From NCBI GenBank assembly GCA_036480335.1, contig JAZGGH010000080.1:1-64000 (forward strand): a stretch of 64,000 nt of DNA, written 5' to 3'. Below the pieces are notes generated by a model. That model was not told where the DNA came from, ran no database searches, and saw nothing but the letters and a program-made list of their open reading frames with translations. This DNA comes from JAZGER01 sp036480335 (GTDB lineage: Bacteria; Pseudomonadota; Gammaproteobacteria; DSM-19610). Below, piece by piece: positions 7,885 to 17,090 of the stretch (its first letter is position 1; the number at the start of each line of letters is the position of its first letter). The position numbers and the translations under genes are program-made.

Positions 7885-9825
7885 TTATCGGTTCAGTCTG
7901 TTAGCAATCAGATCTTCCACTACGGAAGGATCAGCCAGGGTCGAAGTATCGCCCAGTGTCTTCACATCGTTGGCAGCAATCTTGCGCAAAATACGGCGCA
8001 TGATTTTACCCGAACGGGTTTTCGGCAAACCAGGCGCCCACTGAATCAGATTGACCTTTGCAATCGGGCCAATTTCCTTGCGTACCAGGGCTATCAGTTC
8101 AGCAACCAGATCATCGCTGCCCTGCTCACCGACCATCAGTGTCACATAGGCATAGATACCCTGCCCGGTCAGTTCGTGGGGATAACCAACCACGGCAGCT
8201 TCCGCTACCTTGTCATGCACAACTAACGCAGATTCTATTTCAGCCGTGCCGAGTCGATGACCAGAAACATTCAGCACATCATCAACACGACCGGTAATCC
8301 AGTAATCGCCATCTTCATCCCGCCGTGCGCCGTCACCGGAAAAATAGTAGCCTTCGTACAGGGCAAAATAGGTATCGTAGAAACGTTGATGATCGCCGTA
8401 TATGGTGCGCATCATTGATGGCCAGGGTGTCTTGAAAGCGAGATTACCACTGGCCGGATTACCGCTTATCTCTTTGCCTTCATCATCCAGTAAAACCGGT
8501 TGCGCACCAAAAAATGGCACCGTGGCAGAGCCGGGTTTTAGCGCAGTAGCACCGGGCAATGGCGTTAGCAGATGCGCACCGGTTTCCGTCTGCCACCAGG
8601 TATCAACAATCGGACAGCGACCATTACCGACGACATGGTAATACCATTCCCAGGCTTCCGGGTTAATCGGCTCACCGACAGTGCCGAGAACACGCAACTT
8701 GTCTCGCCGGGTCTTTTTTACCGGTTCATCACCGGAGCGCATCAGGGCACGAATCGCGGTGGGTGCGGTATAAAAAATCGCCACATCATGCTTGTCACAG
8801 ATCTGCCAGAAACGCGATACATCCGGATAAGTCGGTATGCCTTCGAACATAAGCGTAGTCGCACCATTAGCCAATGGCCCATAGACGATATAAGTATGCC
8901 CGGTAACCCAGCCTACATCCGCAGTGCACCAGTAAACATCACCTTCCTGGTAATCAAATACCAACTTGTGAGTCATGGCCGCCTGTAATAAATAGCCTGC
9001 GGTGGTGTGTTGCACACCTTTGGGTTTGCCGGTAGAGCCGGAGGTGTATAACAGAAACAGTGGATCTTCAGCATCCATGACTTCTGCCGGGCAGTCTGCA
9101 GAAGCCTCAGCGACGGCTTCGTTATACCAGACATCTCGACCGTCATGCCATGCAACTGGCTCACCGCCGTGACGCACAACAATACAGGTATGCACATCCG
9201 GGCAATTTTCCAGCGCTGTATCGGCATTTTGCTTGAGGGGGATTTTTTTGCCACCACGAATCGACTGGTCAGCGGTAATCAACACATGACAATCAGAATC
9301 ATGGATACGGTCTCGCAGGGCATCTGCAGAAAAACCACCGAAGACCACTGAATGCATCGCGCCAATACGGGTACAGGCCAGCATCGCCACCGCAGCCTCA
9401 GGGATCATCGGCATATAGATAGAGATTCGATCGCCCTTTTTGACGCCCCGCTGTTTCAATACATTGGCAAAGCGGCACACTTCTGTATGCAATTCCCGGT
9501 AGGTTATTTTCCGCTCGACACCGGGATCATCCCCTTCCCAGATAATCGCCACCTGATCACCGCGTGTTTCAAGATGGCGATCCAGGCAATTATAGGCAAC
9601 ATTGAGCTTACCGCCGGTAAACCACTGAATGGATACATCCTTGCCAAAACTCCAGTCACTGACCTTTTCCCAGGGCTGGAACCAGCTAATATAATTTTCT
9701 GCCTGCTCCGCCCAGAAACCCTCAGGATCATCCACCGACCGCTGATACATTGCCTCATATTGCTGTTTGTTGACATGGGCTCTGGCGGCAAACTCTGCGG
9801 GCACCTTATAGACTTTATTCGACAT
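7885..9825 (-). CDS. acs: Acetyl-CoA synthetase (AMP-forming)
   Basis: Activates acetate with ATP and CoA to acetyl-CoA through acetyl-AMP. The start at 9825 (MSNKVYKVPAEF, 646 residues) is preferred because GGAG sits a few bases upstream and the family begins this way; a start at 9840 would add five residues. The adenylation core motif YTSGSTGKPKG and the C-terminal motif KTRSGKIMRRIL, with the lysine that is reversibly acetylated in this family, are both present. Length is normal. It is the first gene of a probable acs-pyc unit. The upstream region to 10128 is AT-rich and holds an 18-bp inverted repeat that could be regulatory. Confidence 0.95.
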   Translation of the reverse strand: MSNKVYKVPAEFAARAHVNKQQYEAMYQRSVDDPEGFWAEQAENYISWFQPWEKVSDWSFGKDVSIQWFTGGKLNVAYNCLDRHLETRGDQVAIIWEGDDPGVERKITYRELHTEVCRFANVLKQRGVKKGDRISIYMPMIPEAAVAMLACTRIGAMHSVVFGGFSADALRDRIHDSDCHVLITADQSIRGGKKIPLKQNADTALENCPDVHTCIVVRHGGEPVAWHDGRDVWYNEAVAEASADCPAEVMDAEDPLFLLYTSGSTGKPKGVQHTTAGYLLQAAMTHKLVFDYQEGDVYWCTADVGWVTGHTYIVYGPLANGATTLMFEGIPTYPDVSRFWQICDKHDVAIFYTAPTAIRALMRSGDEPVKKTRRDKLRVLGTVGEPINPEAWEWYYHVVGNGRCPIVDTWWQTETGAHLLTPLPGATALKPGSATVPFFGAQPVLLDDEGKEISGNPASGNLAFKTPWPSMMRTIYGDHQRFYDTYFALYEGYYFSGDGARRDEDGDYWITGRVDDVLNVSGHRLGTAEIESALVVHDKVAEAAVVGYPHELTGQGIYAYVTLMVGEQGSDDLVAELIALVRKEIGPIAKVNLIQWAPGLPKTRSGKIMRRILRKIAANDVKTLGDTSTLADPSVVEDLIANRLNR

Positions 9826-10003
9826 CAAACTCTCCATCAATCATCAATGCTGCTTCTGAAATCAGTTAACCACAACCGCAATCACAAACATAGTTTTGTC
9901 GTAAAAACAGCAGACTGGGCAATATCCTGATAAGCTATCTTAACTCGAATTTTGCATAACCTCTCTTTCTCAAGACACATGCTTCTGCATCAATATATTA
10001 TAT

Positions 10004-10021
10004 AATGTAATAAGTTACATT
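10004..10021. promoter_or_regulatory. 18-bp inverted repeat between acs and the DUF192 gene
   Basis: Perfect arms AATGTAA and TTACATT are separated by TAAG in an AT-rich divergent intergenic region (9826-10128). It lies about 180 bp upstream of acs and about 110 bp upstream of the DUF192 gene. The symmetry suggests a regulator binding site, but no regulator can be assigned. The rest of this roughly 300-bp gap shows no gene. Confidence 0.35.
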
Positions 10022-10128
10022 CATTTATTAATCATTATTCTGTATTTATTTTTTCACCCCGCCAATGCATTATTTCCATTACAATAAAAAGCACTCAAAT
10101 CACCCCAACAAGAACCGATAAGAACAGC

Positions 10129-10629
10129 ATGACCCGAACAATTTTCTCTCGCATGACGGCCCTGCTAATAAGCATCTGGCTGACTGCACTATCAATAAAC
10201 CCACCTGTTTTTGCTACACCCCAGCACAGGTGCGCAAAACAGGGCATTATTGCACTAGCCGATGGTAGCGCCCTCAATACCAGGCTGGCGATTGACGGAC
10301 TAAGCAAATTTCGCGGATTAGCGGGCATATCTGCCGACGAATTTGGCATGCATGACGCCATGTTATTCCTTTACCGCCATGAGGGTCCGAGAGCCGTCTG
10401 GCTATCCAGCACCCCATTTTCGCTGGATATCTTTTATCTTGATGATGCCCTGGTTGTCACAGCTATCCACCGCAACCTCAACAGACGAGAAACTCCGACA
10501 GCAACCGTCATCGCCCGACACTTTCTGGAAATGCGTTCAGATTCACGTTACGCAAAAAAAATTCGACAAGGTGAACAACTCAGCTGGATATCACAGCCGC
10601 AGCTCAATGAGATTATCTACTGTTACTGA
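10129..10629 (+). CDS. DUF192 family exported protein
   Basis: The 166-residue protein has an N-terminal signal sequence (basic start, hydrophobic stretch MTALLISIWLTALS, Ala-rich cleavage region near FATPQ). The rest matches DUF192: an FLYRHEGPRAVWLSSTPFSLDIFYLDD core in which the usual WMKNT-type segment reads WLSSTPFSLDI, then IHRNLNR, then an ARHFLEM-like segment and a GEQLSW end. Biochemical function of DUF192 is not established; many are small secreted beta-rich proteins. It stands alone, with a divergent neighbour on the left and an AT-rich gap on the right. Confidence 0.8.
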   Translation: MTRTIFSRMTALLISIWLTALSINPPVFATPQHRCAKQGIIALADGSALNTRLAIDGLSKFRGLAGISADEFGMHDAMLFLYRHEGPRAVWLSSTPFSLDIFYLDDALVVTAIHRNLNRRETPTATVIARHFLEMRSDSRYAKKIRQGEQLSWISQPQLNEIIYCY

Positions 10630-10644
10630 CCTGGCATAACCTCT

Positions 10645-10711
10645 GGGACCCCTCTATGTGTAATAGTCTTTTCGCGGATAATTTTTTGCGGCCATTGAGC
10701 CGTCTATAAAC
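10645..10711 (-). repeat. Possible decayed fragment of the 140-bp intergenic element
   Basis: The stretch carries CCCCTCTAT, AGTCTTTTCGC, GGATAATTTTTTGCG and TCTATAAACT in the same order as one end of the element at 26755-26896 (CCCCTATTA, CGTCTTTTCGC, GGATGATTTTTTTGCG, TTATATACT), with an internal deletion and many changes. The rest of the 10630-10950 gap is AT-rich and holds no gene that I can see. Confidence 0.4.
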
Positions 10712-10950
10712 TATAATTTAAATTAAAAATTATAAATAAGCTATTGATATTTATATTAATTTATACATTCTTTGAATAAAATAAATCTGGAAAACTTGTT
10801 GATTTATGGACCGTTACGCTGCACGACTTAACGACAGAGGAAAATATTATAAATTTTGAATTACTTACCCCGACTAACGACTACAAGGACGTAAACCAGA
10901 AAGTTGCGTATCCTGCTAAAATAAATCTGCTAATTATGCAAGAGAAGAAT

Positions 10951-11658
10951 ATGCTAAACGATACAACCCCCACCCTGCAGAGAAAACTGGTCTGGAGTGG
11001 CTGGATGCGACTGGCACACGCCTTGATAGCTCTGCCAGTGATTGTGTTAATAACAACCGCCTGGTTATTACGCTATACCACGGGCATCAATCAGGCTGCC
11101 ATTGATTACCATTACATTGCTGGCGCACTGCTCGCGATGGGCTTGATACTGCGGCTTGGCCTGCTGTTTTTTGATCGATCAACAGGTCGCTGGCAACACC
11201 TTGTTCCTAATCGTTCACAGCTTCCTGCCATGAGTAAAATGTTGCGCTTCTACCTGAGCTTCGCACGCATGCCACTACCAAAATGGTATGCGCACAACCC
11301 TTTCTGGTTACCCATTTACAGCCTGATGTTGATTGTTCTTGCTATCATGACAATCAGCGGATTTTTAATGGCATCGCAGCCGATCCTTATGGGTCTGTAC
11401 CTGCCAAACATTCACAGCTTGTGGGCACCCATTCTGACTGTCATAGTCATGGCGCATATTGTCACTGCTATCCTGCATGACCTGAAAGGCTGTGGGGCTG
11501 ATATATCTGCCATGATCAACGGTTATCGTATCTTTCAGATCGAGAAACAGGAGACTGGTCTGCTGAATCTCAATCCTTCGGTATCGGTAGATGATTTACT
11601 TGGCAGTCGAAAACGATCAAACTCATCAAAATCTGCAAAAAAACCAGAAGTCAACTGA
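10951..11658 (+). CDS. Cytochrome b561-type membrane protein
   Basis: About 235 residues started at ATG 10951, which has AGAGAAG just upstream; an in-frame ATG at 10936 lacks such a site. Four hydrophobic helices are visible (LIALPVIVLITTAWLL, HYIAGALLAMGLILRLGLLFF, IYSLMLIVLAIMTISGFLM, WAPILTVIVMAHIVTAIL), with histidines placed as haem ligands: WMRLAHAL in helix 1, DYHYIAG in helix 2, NIHSLW and MAHIVTAILHD in helix 4. This matches the bacterial b561/Ni-Fe-hydrogenase cytochrome b family, which passes electrons between the quinone pool and a periplasmic partner. No partner enzyme is adjacent, so its electron donor is unknown. Confidence 0.78.
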   Translation: MLNDTTPTLQRKLVWSGWMRLAHALIALPVIVLITTAWLLRYTTGINQAAIDYHYIAGALLAMGLILRLGLLFFDRSTGRWQHLVPNRSQLPAMSKMLRFYLSFARMPLPKWYAHNPFWLPIYSLMLIVLAIMTISGFLMASQPILMGLYLPNIHSLWAPILTVIVMAHIVTAILHDLKGCGADISAMINGYRIFQIEKQETGLLNLNPSVSVDDLLGSRKRSNSSKSAKKPEVN

Positions 11659-11764
11659 ACTTATTCTACCAAGTTTATGAATTCTGAGAGAATCTTATGA
11701 TCAATTCTGATTCACGTCTCACGCCTGAATTGTCCAGAATACTCAGAGACTCTTAGTAAATGAA

Positions 11765-11788
11765 AATTGTTTCCAATTGGAAACAATT
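11765..11788. promoter_or_regulatory. Perfect 24-bp palindrome upstream of signalling operon
   Basis: The arms AATTGTTTCC and GGAAACAATT flank a self-complementary AATT, so all 24 bases read the same on both strands. It lies in the 397-bp gap between the cytochrome b561 gene and the response regulator gene, about 270 bp before the latter. A perfect palindrome of this length in AT-rich DNA is a good candidate for a dimeric regulator site, possibly for the OmpR-type regulator downstream, which is inference. The gap otherwise has no convincing gene. Confidence 0.5.
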
Positions 11789-11824
11789 GCGAAGAAATAC
11801 CAGACGCCCTATGATCGATACATA

Positions 11825-11851
11825 TTTTATCCTATTATAGATAGGATAAAA
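11825..11851. promoter_or_regulatory. 10-bp perfect inverted repeat upstream of response regulator
   Basis: TTTTATCCTA (11825-11834) and TAGGATAAAA (11842-11851) are separated by seven bases. It could be an operator, or a hairpin at the end of an upstream transcript; the A/T flanks allow a weak terminator on either strand. It lies 37 bp beyond the 24-bp palindrome. Confidence 0.4.
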
Positions 11852-12055
11852 GCATGAACAACATTTTTCCTCTTCTCCAAACACATGAAAAACACATGGA
11901 ATGCCATCATTTGTTTCACAAAAATTCACGTTCCCTAAACGATTCAGGGTATCTATATGAGCTTTGCTATGCATAAAATTCCTTGTTTGATCGATAGTTA
12001 TATTGATTTGATAAAAGTCAAAATAAACAAGACATAACATTAGGGTTGAAATATA

Positions 12056-12754
12056 GTGAGAATAGCGGTTCTGGAAGATGATTTGACTCAGGTCGAGGTA
12101 TTGAAAGACTGGTTCAATACTGCCGGCCATGAATGCTACTGTTTTAGCGATGGCAACAGTTACATGGATGCCTTGCGCAAGGACACCTATGATTTACTGG
12201 TGCTGGACTGGAACCTGCCCGATACCACCGGCATCAAAATTCTTTCCTGGATGCGTACCACTCTGGACTGGAATATGCCGGTTCTGTTTACCACTAGCCG
12301 GGATCGCGAAGAAGATATTGTCATGGCACTGAACAGTGGCGCCGACGATTACATGATCAAACCCATTTCACGCAATGAAACACTGGCTCGCATTACAGCC
12401 CTGCTCAGGCGTGCACTGCCCTCAATGGATACGGATAACGAACACAATTACCCGCCGTTCATTTTCAACCTCAAAAATAAAGTGCTGACAAAAAATGATC
12501 AGCCAATCAGCCTGACACATAAAGAGTTCCAACTGGCATTACTGATGTTTCAGAATAATGGTAGACTGTTATCCAGAAGTTACATCCTGGAACATGTATG
12601 GGGTGTGCGATCGGAGATTTCTACCCGTACAGTAGATACACATATCAGTCGCATTCGCAACAAACTGGGCATCCAGCCCGATTCTGGCTGGCGATTAAGT
12701 GCTGTGTATCAACATGGCTACCGGCTTGAACCAATGGACATAGTAGAAGCATAA
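12056..12754 (+). CDS. OmpR/PhoB-family response regulator
   Basis: The 232-residue protein starts with GTG. The receiver domain has acidic residues LEDD near the N-terminus, phospho-acceptor Asp51 (LLVLDWNLPD), the Thr in VLFTTS and conserved Lys102 (YMIKPIS). The C-terminal winged helix contains the recognition segment SRTVDTHISRIRNKLG and ends with GWRLSAVYQHGYRLE. It is a DNA-binding transcription regulator. The next two genes encode a LysM/FecR protein and a CHASE2 histidine kinase, which is the likely cognate kinase. Two palindromes upstream are candidate autoregulatory sites. Target genes are not evident. Confidence 0.9.
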   Translation: MRIAVLEDDLTQVEVLKDWFNTAGHECYCFSDGNSYMDALRKDTYDLLVLDWNLPDTTGIKILSWMRTTLDWNMPVLFTTSRDREEDIVMALNSGADDYMIKPISRNETLARITALLRRALPSMDTDNEHNYPPFIFNLKNKVLTKNDQPISLTHKEFQLALLMFQNNGRLLSRSYILEHVWGVRSEISTRTVDTHISRIRNKLGIQPDSGWRLSAVYQHGYRLEPMDIVEA

Positions 12755-12810
12755 TTTCGACCTTTTACTGGACCAGGGTTTGCCACTTTGCAAATATCTC
12801 TGGGGCACCT

Positions 12811-14451
12811 ATGCTACCCAATAACATTGACAAATTCATACTGCAGCTGATCGTCTGGTTACTCATGCTTGGCTCGCAGAACTCTCTGTTTGCAGCCGAA
12901 AACTCAGGCTGGATTTACACCTTCAAGTCTGGCGATACGCTGTCAAAACTGGCTCTTATCTACTGCAATAACCCTGATGACTGGCGAAAGATCCAGCAAC
13001 TGAATGCAATCGATTCTGACAGCAAAATCCCTATTGGTCAGAAAATCAGCATTCCACTTAAATTACTCAAACAACAACCCGCATCAGCACGCATTCAACA
13101 CACCAAAGGTCCAGCCTACCTGATACGCAACCAGCATCAACAAAAACTCAACACGACATTTGACATTTACAAAGGTGACAAAATTATTACCAAAGCAGGC
13201 GCATCCGTCGAATTGCAGTTTGCCGACAAATCCGTCCTGTTAATACTGGAAAATTCGGAAGTGATTATGGACACTCTGACTGCCTGGGGGAAAACAGGCA
13301 TGGTAGATACCCGAATCCGATTACAGGGGGGGCGTATTGAAGCAGACGTCACTCCCAGCAAGGGGCCGGGTAGTCGTTATGAGATCATTACTCCAGCGGC
13401 TGTTGCTGCTGTGCGCGGCACTCGATTCAGGGTAGGCGCTGATGATCAATTGATTATCAGCCGTAGCGAAGTTCTTGAAGGAAAAGTCTATGTCCGCAAC
13501 AAATTGGGGACAATGGATGTCGCTTCAGGCTATGGTCTGGTTGCCCAGGCAGAAACTCCATTAACACCTCCTCGAAAATTACTCTCTGCTGTCAATCTTG
13601 CAAATAATACAAACTCTCAACTATTACCACCCTATCATTTCGCCTGGTCTGAGGTAGAAGAAGCGGTGATTTATTCTGTGCAATTGGAGAGCCCGAATAA
13701 AACAGAAGAAATTCTAGTGGGACACCCTCGCATCAGCTGGGACACCCTCGCAAATGATCACTACACACTGACTGTACGCGCCATTGATGAATATGGTCTC
13801 AAAGGCCTGGATTCAACATTCGATTTTAATGTAAACACGCCGTTGCCAGCCCCTGAGTTAAAGACGATAGCAGACAATGGTGTACTCAGAAATGCAACGC
13901 CTGACTTTGAATGGCAAGTCATATCAGCTGCAACCAGCTATCAATTTGAAATAGCAAGTGATCCGCAGTTCAATAATATTGTCCAGCAACAGTCAACCGA
14001 CACCCCTTCTATTTCCTTACCTCAGCCTCTGCAACCAGGCAAGTATTATTGGCATGTAGCCAGTAACAATACAATCGGCCTGGGTCACTACAGTGAGGCG
14101 CAGGCAATTGCTTACATCCCATTGCCTGCTGCAGCTGACAATATTGAGGTAAATCATACTGCCAACCAGTTAAAGCTGACATGGCAAGCGATAGAAAATG
14201 CCAACCGATATTTCATTCAACTGGCAACAGACAGAAATTTCACCCAAATCATTGCAACCGACTATCCTGCCGCTGCAAACACCTGGCTTCTTCGCCCCAC
14301 AAAAGCTGGCACTTACTATCTGCGAATCAGAGCAGCAAATTCACAGGGTGAATATGGCCCTTATTCTGCCGTACAAGCTGTCAATATCCCCGCATCTGAT
14401 AGCCACCTTCTCTGGCTGTTTAGTCTACCGGCACTCCTGCTGTTATTGTGA
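12811..14451 (+). CDS. LysM and FecR domain protein with FN3-like repeats
   Basis: The 546-residue envelope protein has a signal sequence (residues 1-29, ending near LFAAE), a LysM peptidoglycan-binding domain (YTFKSGDTLSKLALIY to IPIGQKISIPL), then a FecR domain (GDKIITKAGASVELQFAD to AVRGTRFRV). Three fibronectin-III-like modules follow (the segments with YHFAWSEV, PDFEWQVI and LKLTWQAI), and a hydrophobic C-terminal end (LLWLFSLPALLLLL). FecR domains in such proteins are thought to sense or scaffold in the periplasm. It sits between the response regulator and the CHASE2 kinase and overlaps the kinase start by 4 bp, so it is probably the periplasmic partner of the kinase. The signal is unknown. 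Confidence 0.85.
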   Translation: MLPNNIDKFILQLIVWLLMLGSQNSLFAAENSGWIYTFKSGDTLSKLALIYCNNPDDWRKIQQLNAIDSDSKIPIGQKISIPLKLLKQQPASARIQHTKGPAYLIRNQHQQKLNTTFDIYKGDKIITKAGASVELQFADKSVLLILENSEVIMDTLTAWGKTGMVDTRIRLQGGRIEADVTPSKGPGSRYEIITPAAVAAVRGTRFRVGADDQLIISRSEVLEGKVYVRNKLGTMDVASGYGLVAQAETPLTPPRKLLSAVNLANNTNSQLLPPYHFAWSEVEEAVIYSVQLESPNKTEEILVGHPRISWDTLANDHYTLTVRAIDEYGLKGLDSTFDFNVNTPLPAPELKTIADNGVLRNATPDFEWQVISAATSYQFEIASDPQFNNIVQQQSTDTPSISLPQPLQPGKYYWHVASNNTIGLGHYSEAQAIAYIPLPAAADNIEVNHTANQLKLTWQAIENANRYFIQLATDRNFTQIIATDYPAAANTWLLRPTKAGTYYLRIRAANSQGEYGPYSAVQAVNIPASDSHLLWLFSLPALLLLL

Positions 14452-17051
14452 GCACGCTGCGTAAGTTCACCTCCGGACAAATAGCACTTGCCGGTTTTCT
14501 GATTTTCCTGGTTGTTCTTCTGGTTCAATTTGATGGGGCATGGCGATTGGACCGGGTTTTTTATGATGCCTATCTAAAATATCAGCAAGCACCGCCACCC
14601 GACGACATCGTTATCATTGCGATTGATGAACAGTCCCTGCGCCAGCATGGCCGCTGGCCATGGTCAAGAGCCCTGCATGCCAACCTGCTTGACACACTTA
14701 CCAGAGAACAACCGAAAGCTATCGCCTTCGACATTATTTTTTCTGAACCGGATCTGCAGCACCCTGAACAGGATGCGGCTTTCATAAAGGCTGTCACCAA
14801 TAACGCGCACGTTGTTTTACCCGTGCTAATGGAACAAACTCGGAATAGTGGCCAGGCTGTAGAAACCCTGCCGTTCCCATCACTGGCAGAGGCAGCTGCA
14901 GCCTTTGGGCATATCCATGTAGAACTGGATCCAGATAGTATCGCAAGAACAACTTATCTATATGAGGGGCTTGGAAAAACACGTTGGCCACACCTTGGCA
15001 TTGCTATGCTGACAGTCGCTGGCGAAGATACACCCGCCTTTTCTGAACAACAGACACCGCTTGAACCAGCAATGACATGGCATCGCACCGACCAGATGCT
15101 GATTCCTTTTCAGGGACCACCCGGACATTTTAAAACCATTTCCTACAATCAGGTCATCGAACAGGATTTCCTGCCAGGCACATTCAGGGATAAATATATA
15201 CTGATTGGTACGACTGCCGCAGGTCTGGGTGATGCATTACCTACACCCGTTTCAGGCTACAATCATTCCATGTCAGGCGTTGAATTAAATGCCAACATCC
15301 TGAATGCATTACTCAATAAAAAACACATCACAGCCTTCAGCAAACTGCAAACCATTTTACTCAGTGTCTGCCTGGCAATGTTACCTATCTTTCTATTTCG
15401 TAACAGGACACCGCGCAGCAATCTGATTATCACAATCGCATTACTCTCATTCTGTTTCTTGATGAGTGCAATACTGTTGTTTGGCACTCACTACTGGTTT
15501 CCGCCAACCAGCGCACTCCTGGCCATTGCATCCAGCTATCCGATATGGGGCTGGCAACGCCTGGAACGCACTATGCATTTTCTGGATGATGAGCTAAATC
15601 ATCTACATACACAACAAATCGCACTACAACCTGAACAAACCATTACGCTCAGGGAAACCCTGCAGTTCCAGCAACAACTGCTTCCGATTAAAGGCTGGGC
15701 ATTATTTGGTTTAGATAGAAAGATAAAGATGCAGGAAGGCACAACAGTGGGTTCCCTGCCTGCCACAATCCGATTTAAACAATGGACTCGTCATGAGCAA
15801 ACACTCTGGACGAAGCTGAATAACACTCAGATAGTCGACTGCTATCTGGGACTGGCATGGGGAAAAAATCGGCCTCCGAATAAAAAAGAAAACAGAATCC
15901 TGACTGCCCTGTTCAATTTCAATACGCCAAACAGACAGGCCATCAAAGCGAACAAGGACATTGATCTACGCATTGCCCAGGTCCAGAATACCAGCATAAA
16001 ACTCAACCAACTCAACCAGTTTATTGATGACAGCCTGGAGAATATGGCTGACGGTATTCTGGTAGCTGGTTTAAGTGGTCAAATATTACTCGCCAATGAC
16101 CGGGCAGAATATTATTTACAGATCAATGACTCAAATACAATTGTTGGACAGCCTGTTCTATCGGTTCTGGAATCACTGCCATTGCCTCCTCCGCTCATCT
16201 GGACAGATCTGATTACAGATACTATTCATAACAACAATACTCCCCAAACCGAAATCCGTACTCCAGATGATCAGGATTTACTGGTACAGCTCTCACCCTT
16301 GCAAATTGATGCCAAAATGAATGGCGGTTTGATTATTAACCTCTCGGATATCACCCGGATCAAAACCAGTGAACGCAACAGAAATGAATTATTGGATTTC
16401 CTTTCACATGACTTGCGTGCGCCACTTGTTTCTCTCACGTCGTTGATCGAACTGGCAAGAAACTCTTCCGAGAATCAAAACAGCATTGAATCACTGTTAC
16501 AACGAATGGAAACGCAAACACTACGCACACTGAATCTTGCAGATCAGTTCCTGCAGCTTTCGCGAGCCGAAAGCAGTGAATACTTTACATTTACAGATAT
16601 CAACATGATGACCGTCATCCTCAATGCAATCGATCAGGTCTGGGCACTGGCGCAAGCAAAGAACATTCATGTAAAACAATCAATCGATACTGATGATGCG
16701 TGGCTTAATGGTAATGGAGAGCTACTGGAACGAGCCATCGTCAACCTGATGGAGAATGCGATTAAATTCAGTCCTGAAAAGTCGACTATCTCTGTCAGTT
16801 TGCAGATTCGTAGCGATGAAATACATTGCCACATAACTGATCAGGGGTCAGGAATTTCGGAACAGGAACAACCCCGAATTTTTAATCGCTTCTACCGCGG
16901 GCAGGATTCAGACAATACTGAAAACACAGGTGCAGGGCTTGGCCTCGCACTGGTCGAAGTTGCTGCAAAAAAACATAAGGGAAGAGTCGAGCTCAAGAGT
17001 CGTAAGGGAGAAGGTTCGACGTTCTGTTTTATTTTACCTTTTCCAGCGTAG
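14448..17051 (+). CDS. CHASE2 domain sensor histidine kinase
   Basis: The 867-residue membrane kinase has an N-terminal transmembrane helix (IALAGFLIFLVVLLVQF), a long periplasmic CHASE2 domain (from about residue 30 to 290, with FDIIFSEPD and YILIGTTAAGL), three further hydrophobic helices, a PAS-like region (MADGILVAGLSGQILLAND), then HisKA with phospho-acceptor His654 (FLSHDLRAPLVSL). A HATPase domain follows with the N box NLMENAIKFS and G boxes DQGSGIS and GAGLGLAL. The GTG start overlaps the stop of the LysM/FecR gene (GTGA), so translation is coupled. It should phosphorylate the OmpR-type regulator two genes upstream. The trio appears complete. Confidence 0.92.
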   Translation: MSTLRKFTSGQIALAGFLIFLVVLLVQFDGAWRLDRVFYDAYLKYQQAPPPDDIVIIAIDEQSLRQHGRWPWSRALHANLLDTLTREQPKAIAFDIIFSEPDLQHPEQDAAFIKAVTNNAHVVLPVLMEQTRNSGQAVETLPFPSLAEAAAAFGHIHVELDPDSIARTTYLYEGLGKTRWPHLGIAMLTVAGEDTPAFSEQQTPLEPAMTWHRTDQMLIPFQGPPGHFKTISYNQVIEQDFLPGTFRDKYILIGTTAAGLGDALPTPVSGYNHSMSGVELNANILNALLNKKHITAFSKLQTILLSVCLAMLPIFLFRNRTPRSNLIITIALLSFCFLMSAILLFGTHYWFPPTSALLAIASSYPIWGWQRLERTMHFLDDELNHLHTQQIALQPEQTITLRETLQFQQQLLPIKGWALFGLDRKIKMQEGTTVGSLPATIRFKQWTRHEQTLWTKLNNTQIVDCYLGLAWGKNRPPNKKENRILTALFNFNTPNRQAIKANKDIDLRIAQVQNTSIKLNQLNQFIDDSLENMADGILVAGLSGQILLANDRAEYYLQINDSNTIVGQPVLSVLESLPLPPPLIWTDLITDTIHNNNTPQTEIRTPDDQDLLVQLSPLQIDAKMNGGLIINLSDITRIKTSERNRNELLDFLSHDLRAPLVSLTSLIELARNSSENQNSIESLLQRMETQTLRTLNLADQFLQLSRAESSEYFTFTDINMMTVILNAIDQVWALAQAKNIHVKQSIDTDDAWLNGNGELLERAIVNLMENAIKFSPEKSTISVSLQIRSDEIHCHITDQGSGISEQEQPRIFNRFYRGQDSDNTENTGAGLGLALVEVAAKKHKGRVELKSRKGEGSTFCFILPFPA

Positions 17052-17080
17052 GTGGATCCGCTACGCTTGATCCACCCTAC
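17048..17080. repeat. REP-like inverted repeat at convergent gene ends
   Basis: GTAGGTGGATC and GATCCACCCTAC form an imperfect hairpin around CGCTACGCTT. It overlaps the kinase stop codon and resembles the repeat at 4367-4389. It may protect or end the plus-strand transcript. Confidence 0.5.
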
Positions 17081-17090
17081 CGAAAGATAG

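Noticed and set aside
11753..12130. 125-codon minus-strand ORF in the gap before the response regulator
   Set aside because: It runs over both palindromes and the start of the response-regulator gene, has no family resemblance and no clear ribosome site; most likely chance in AT-rich DNA.
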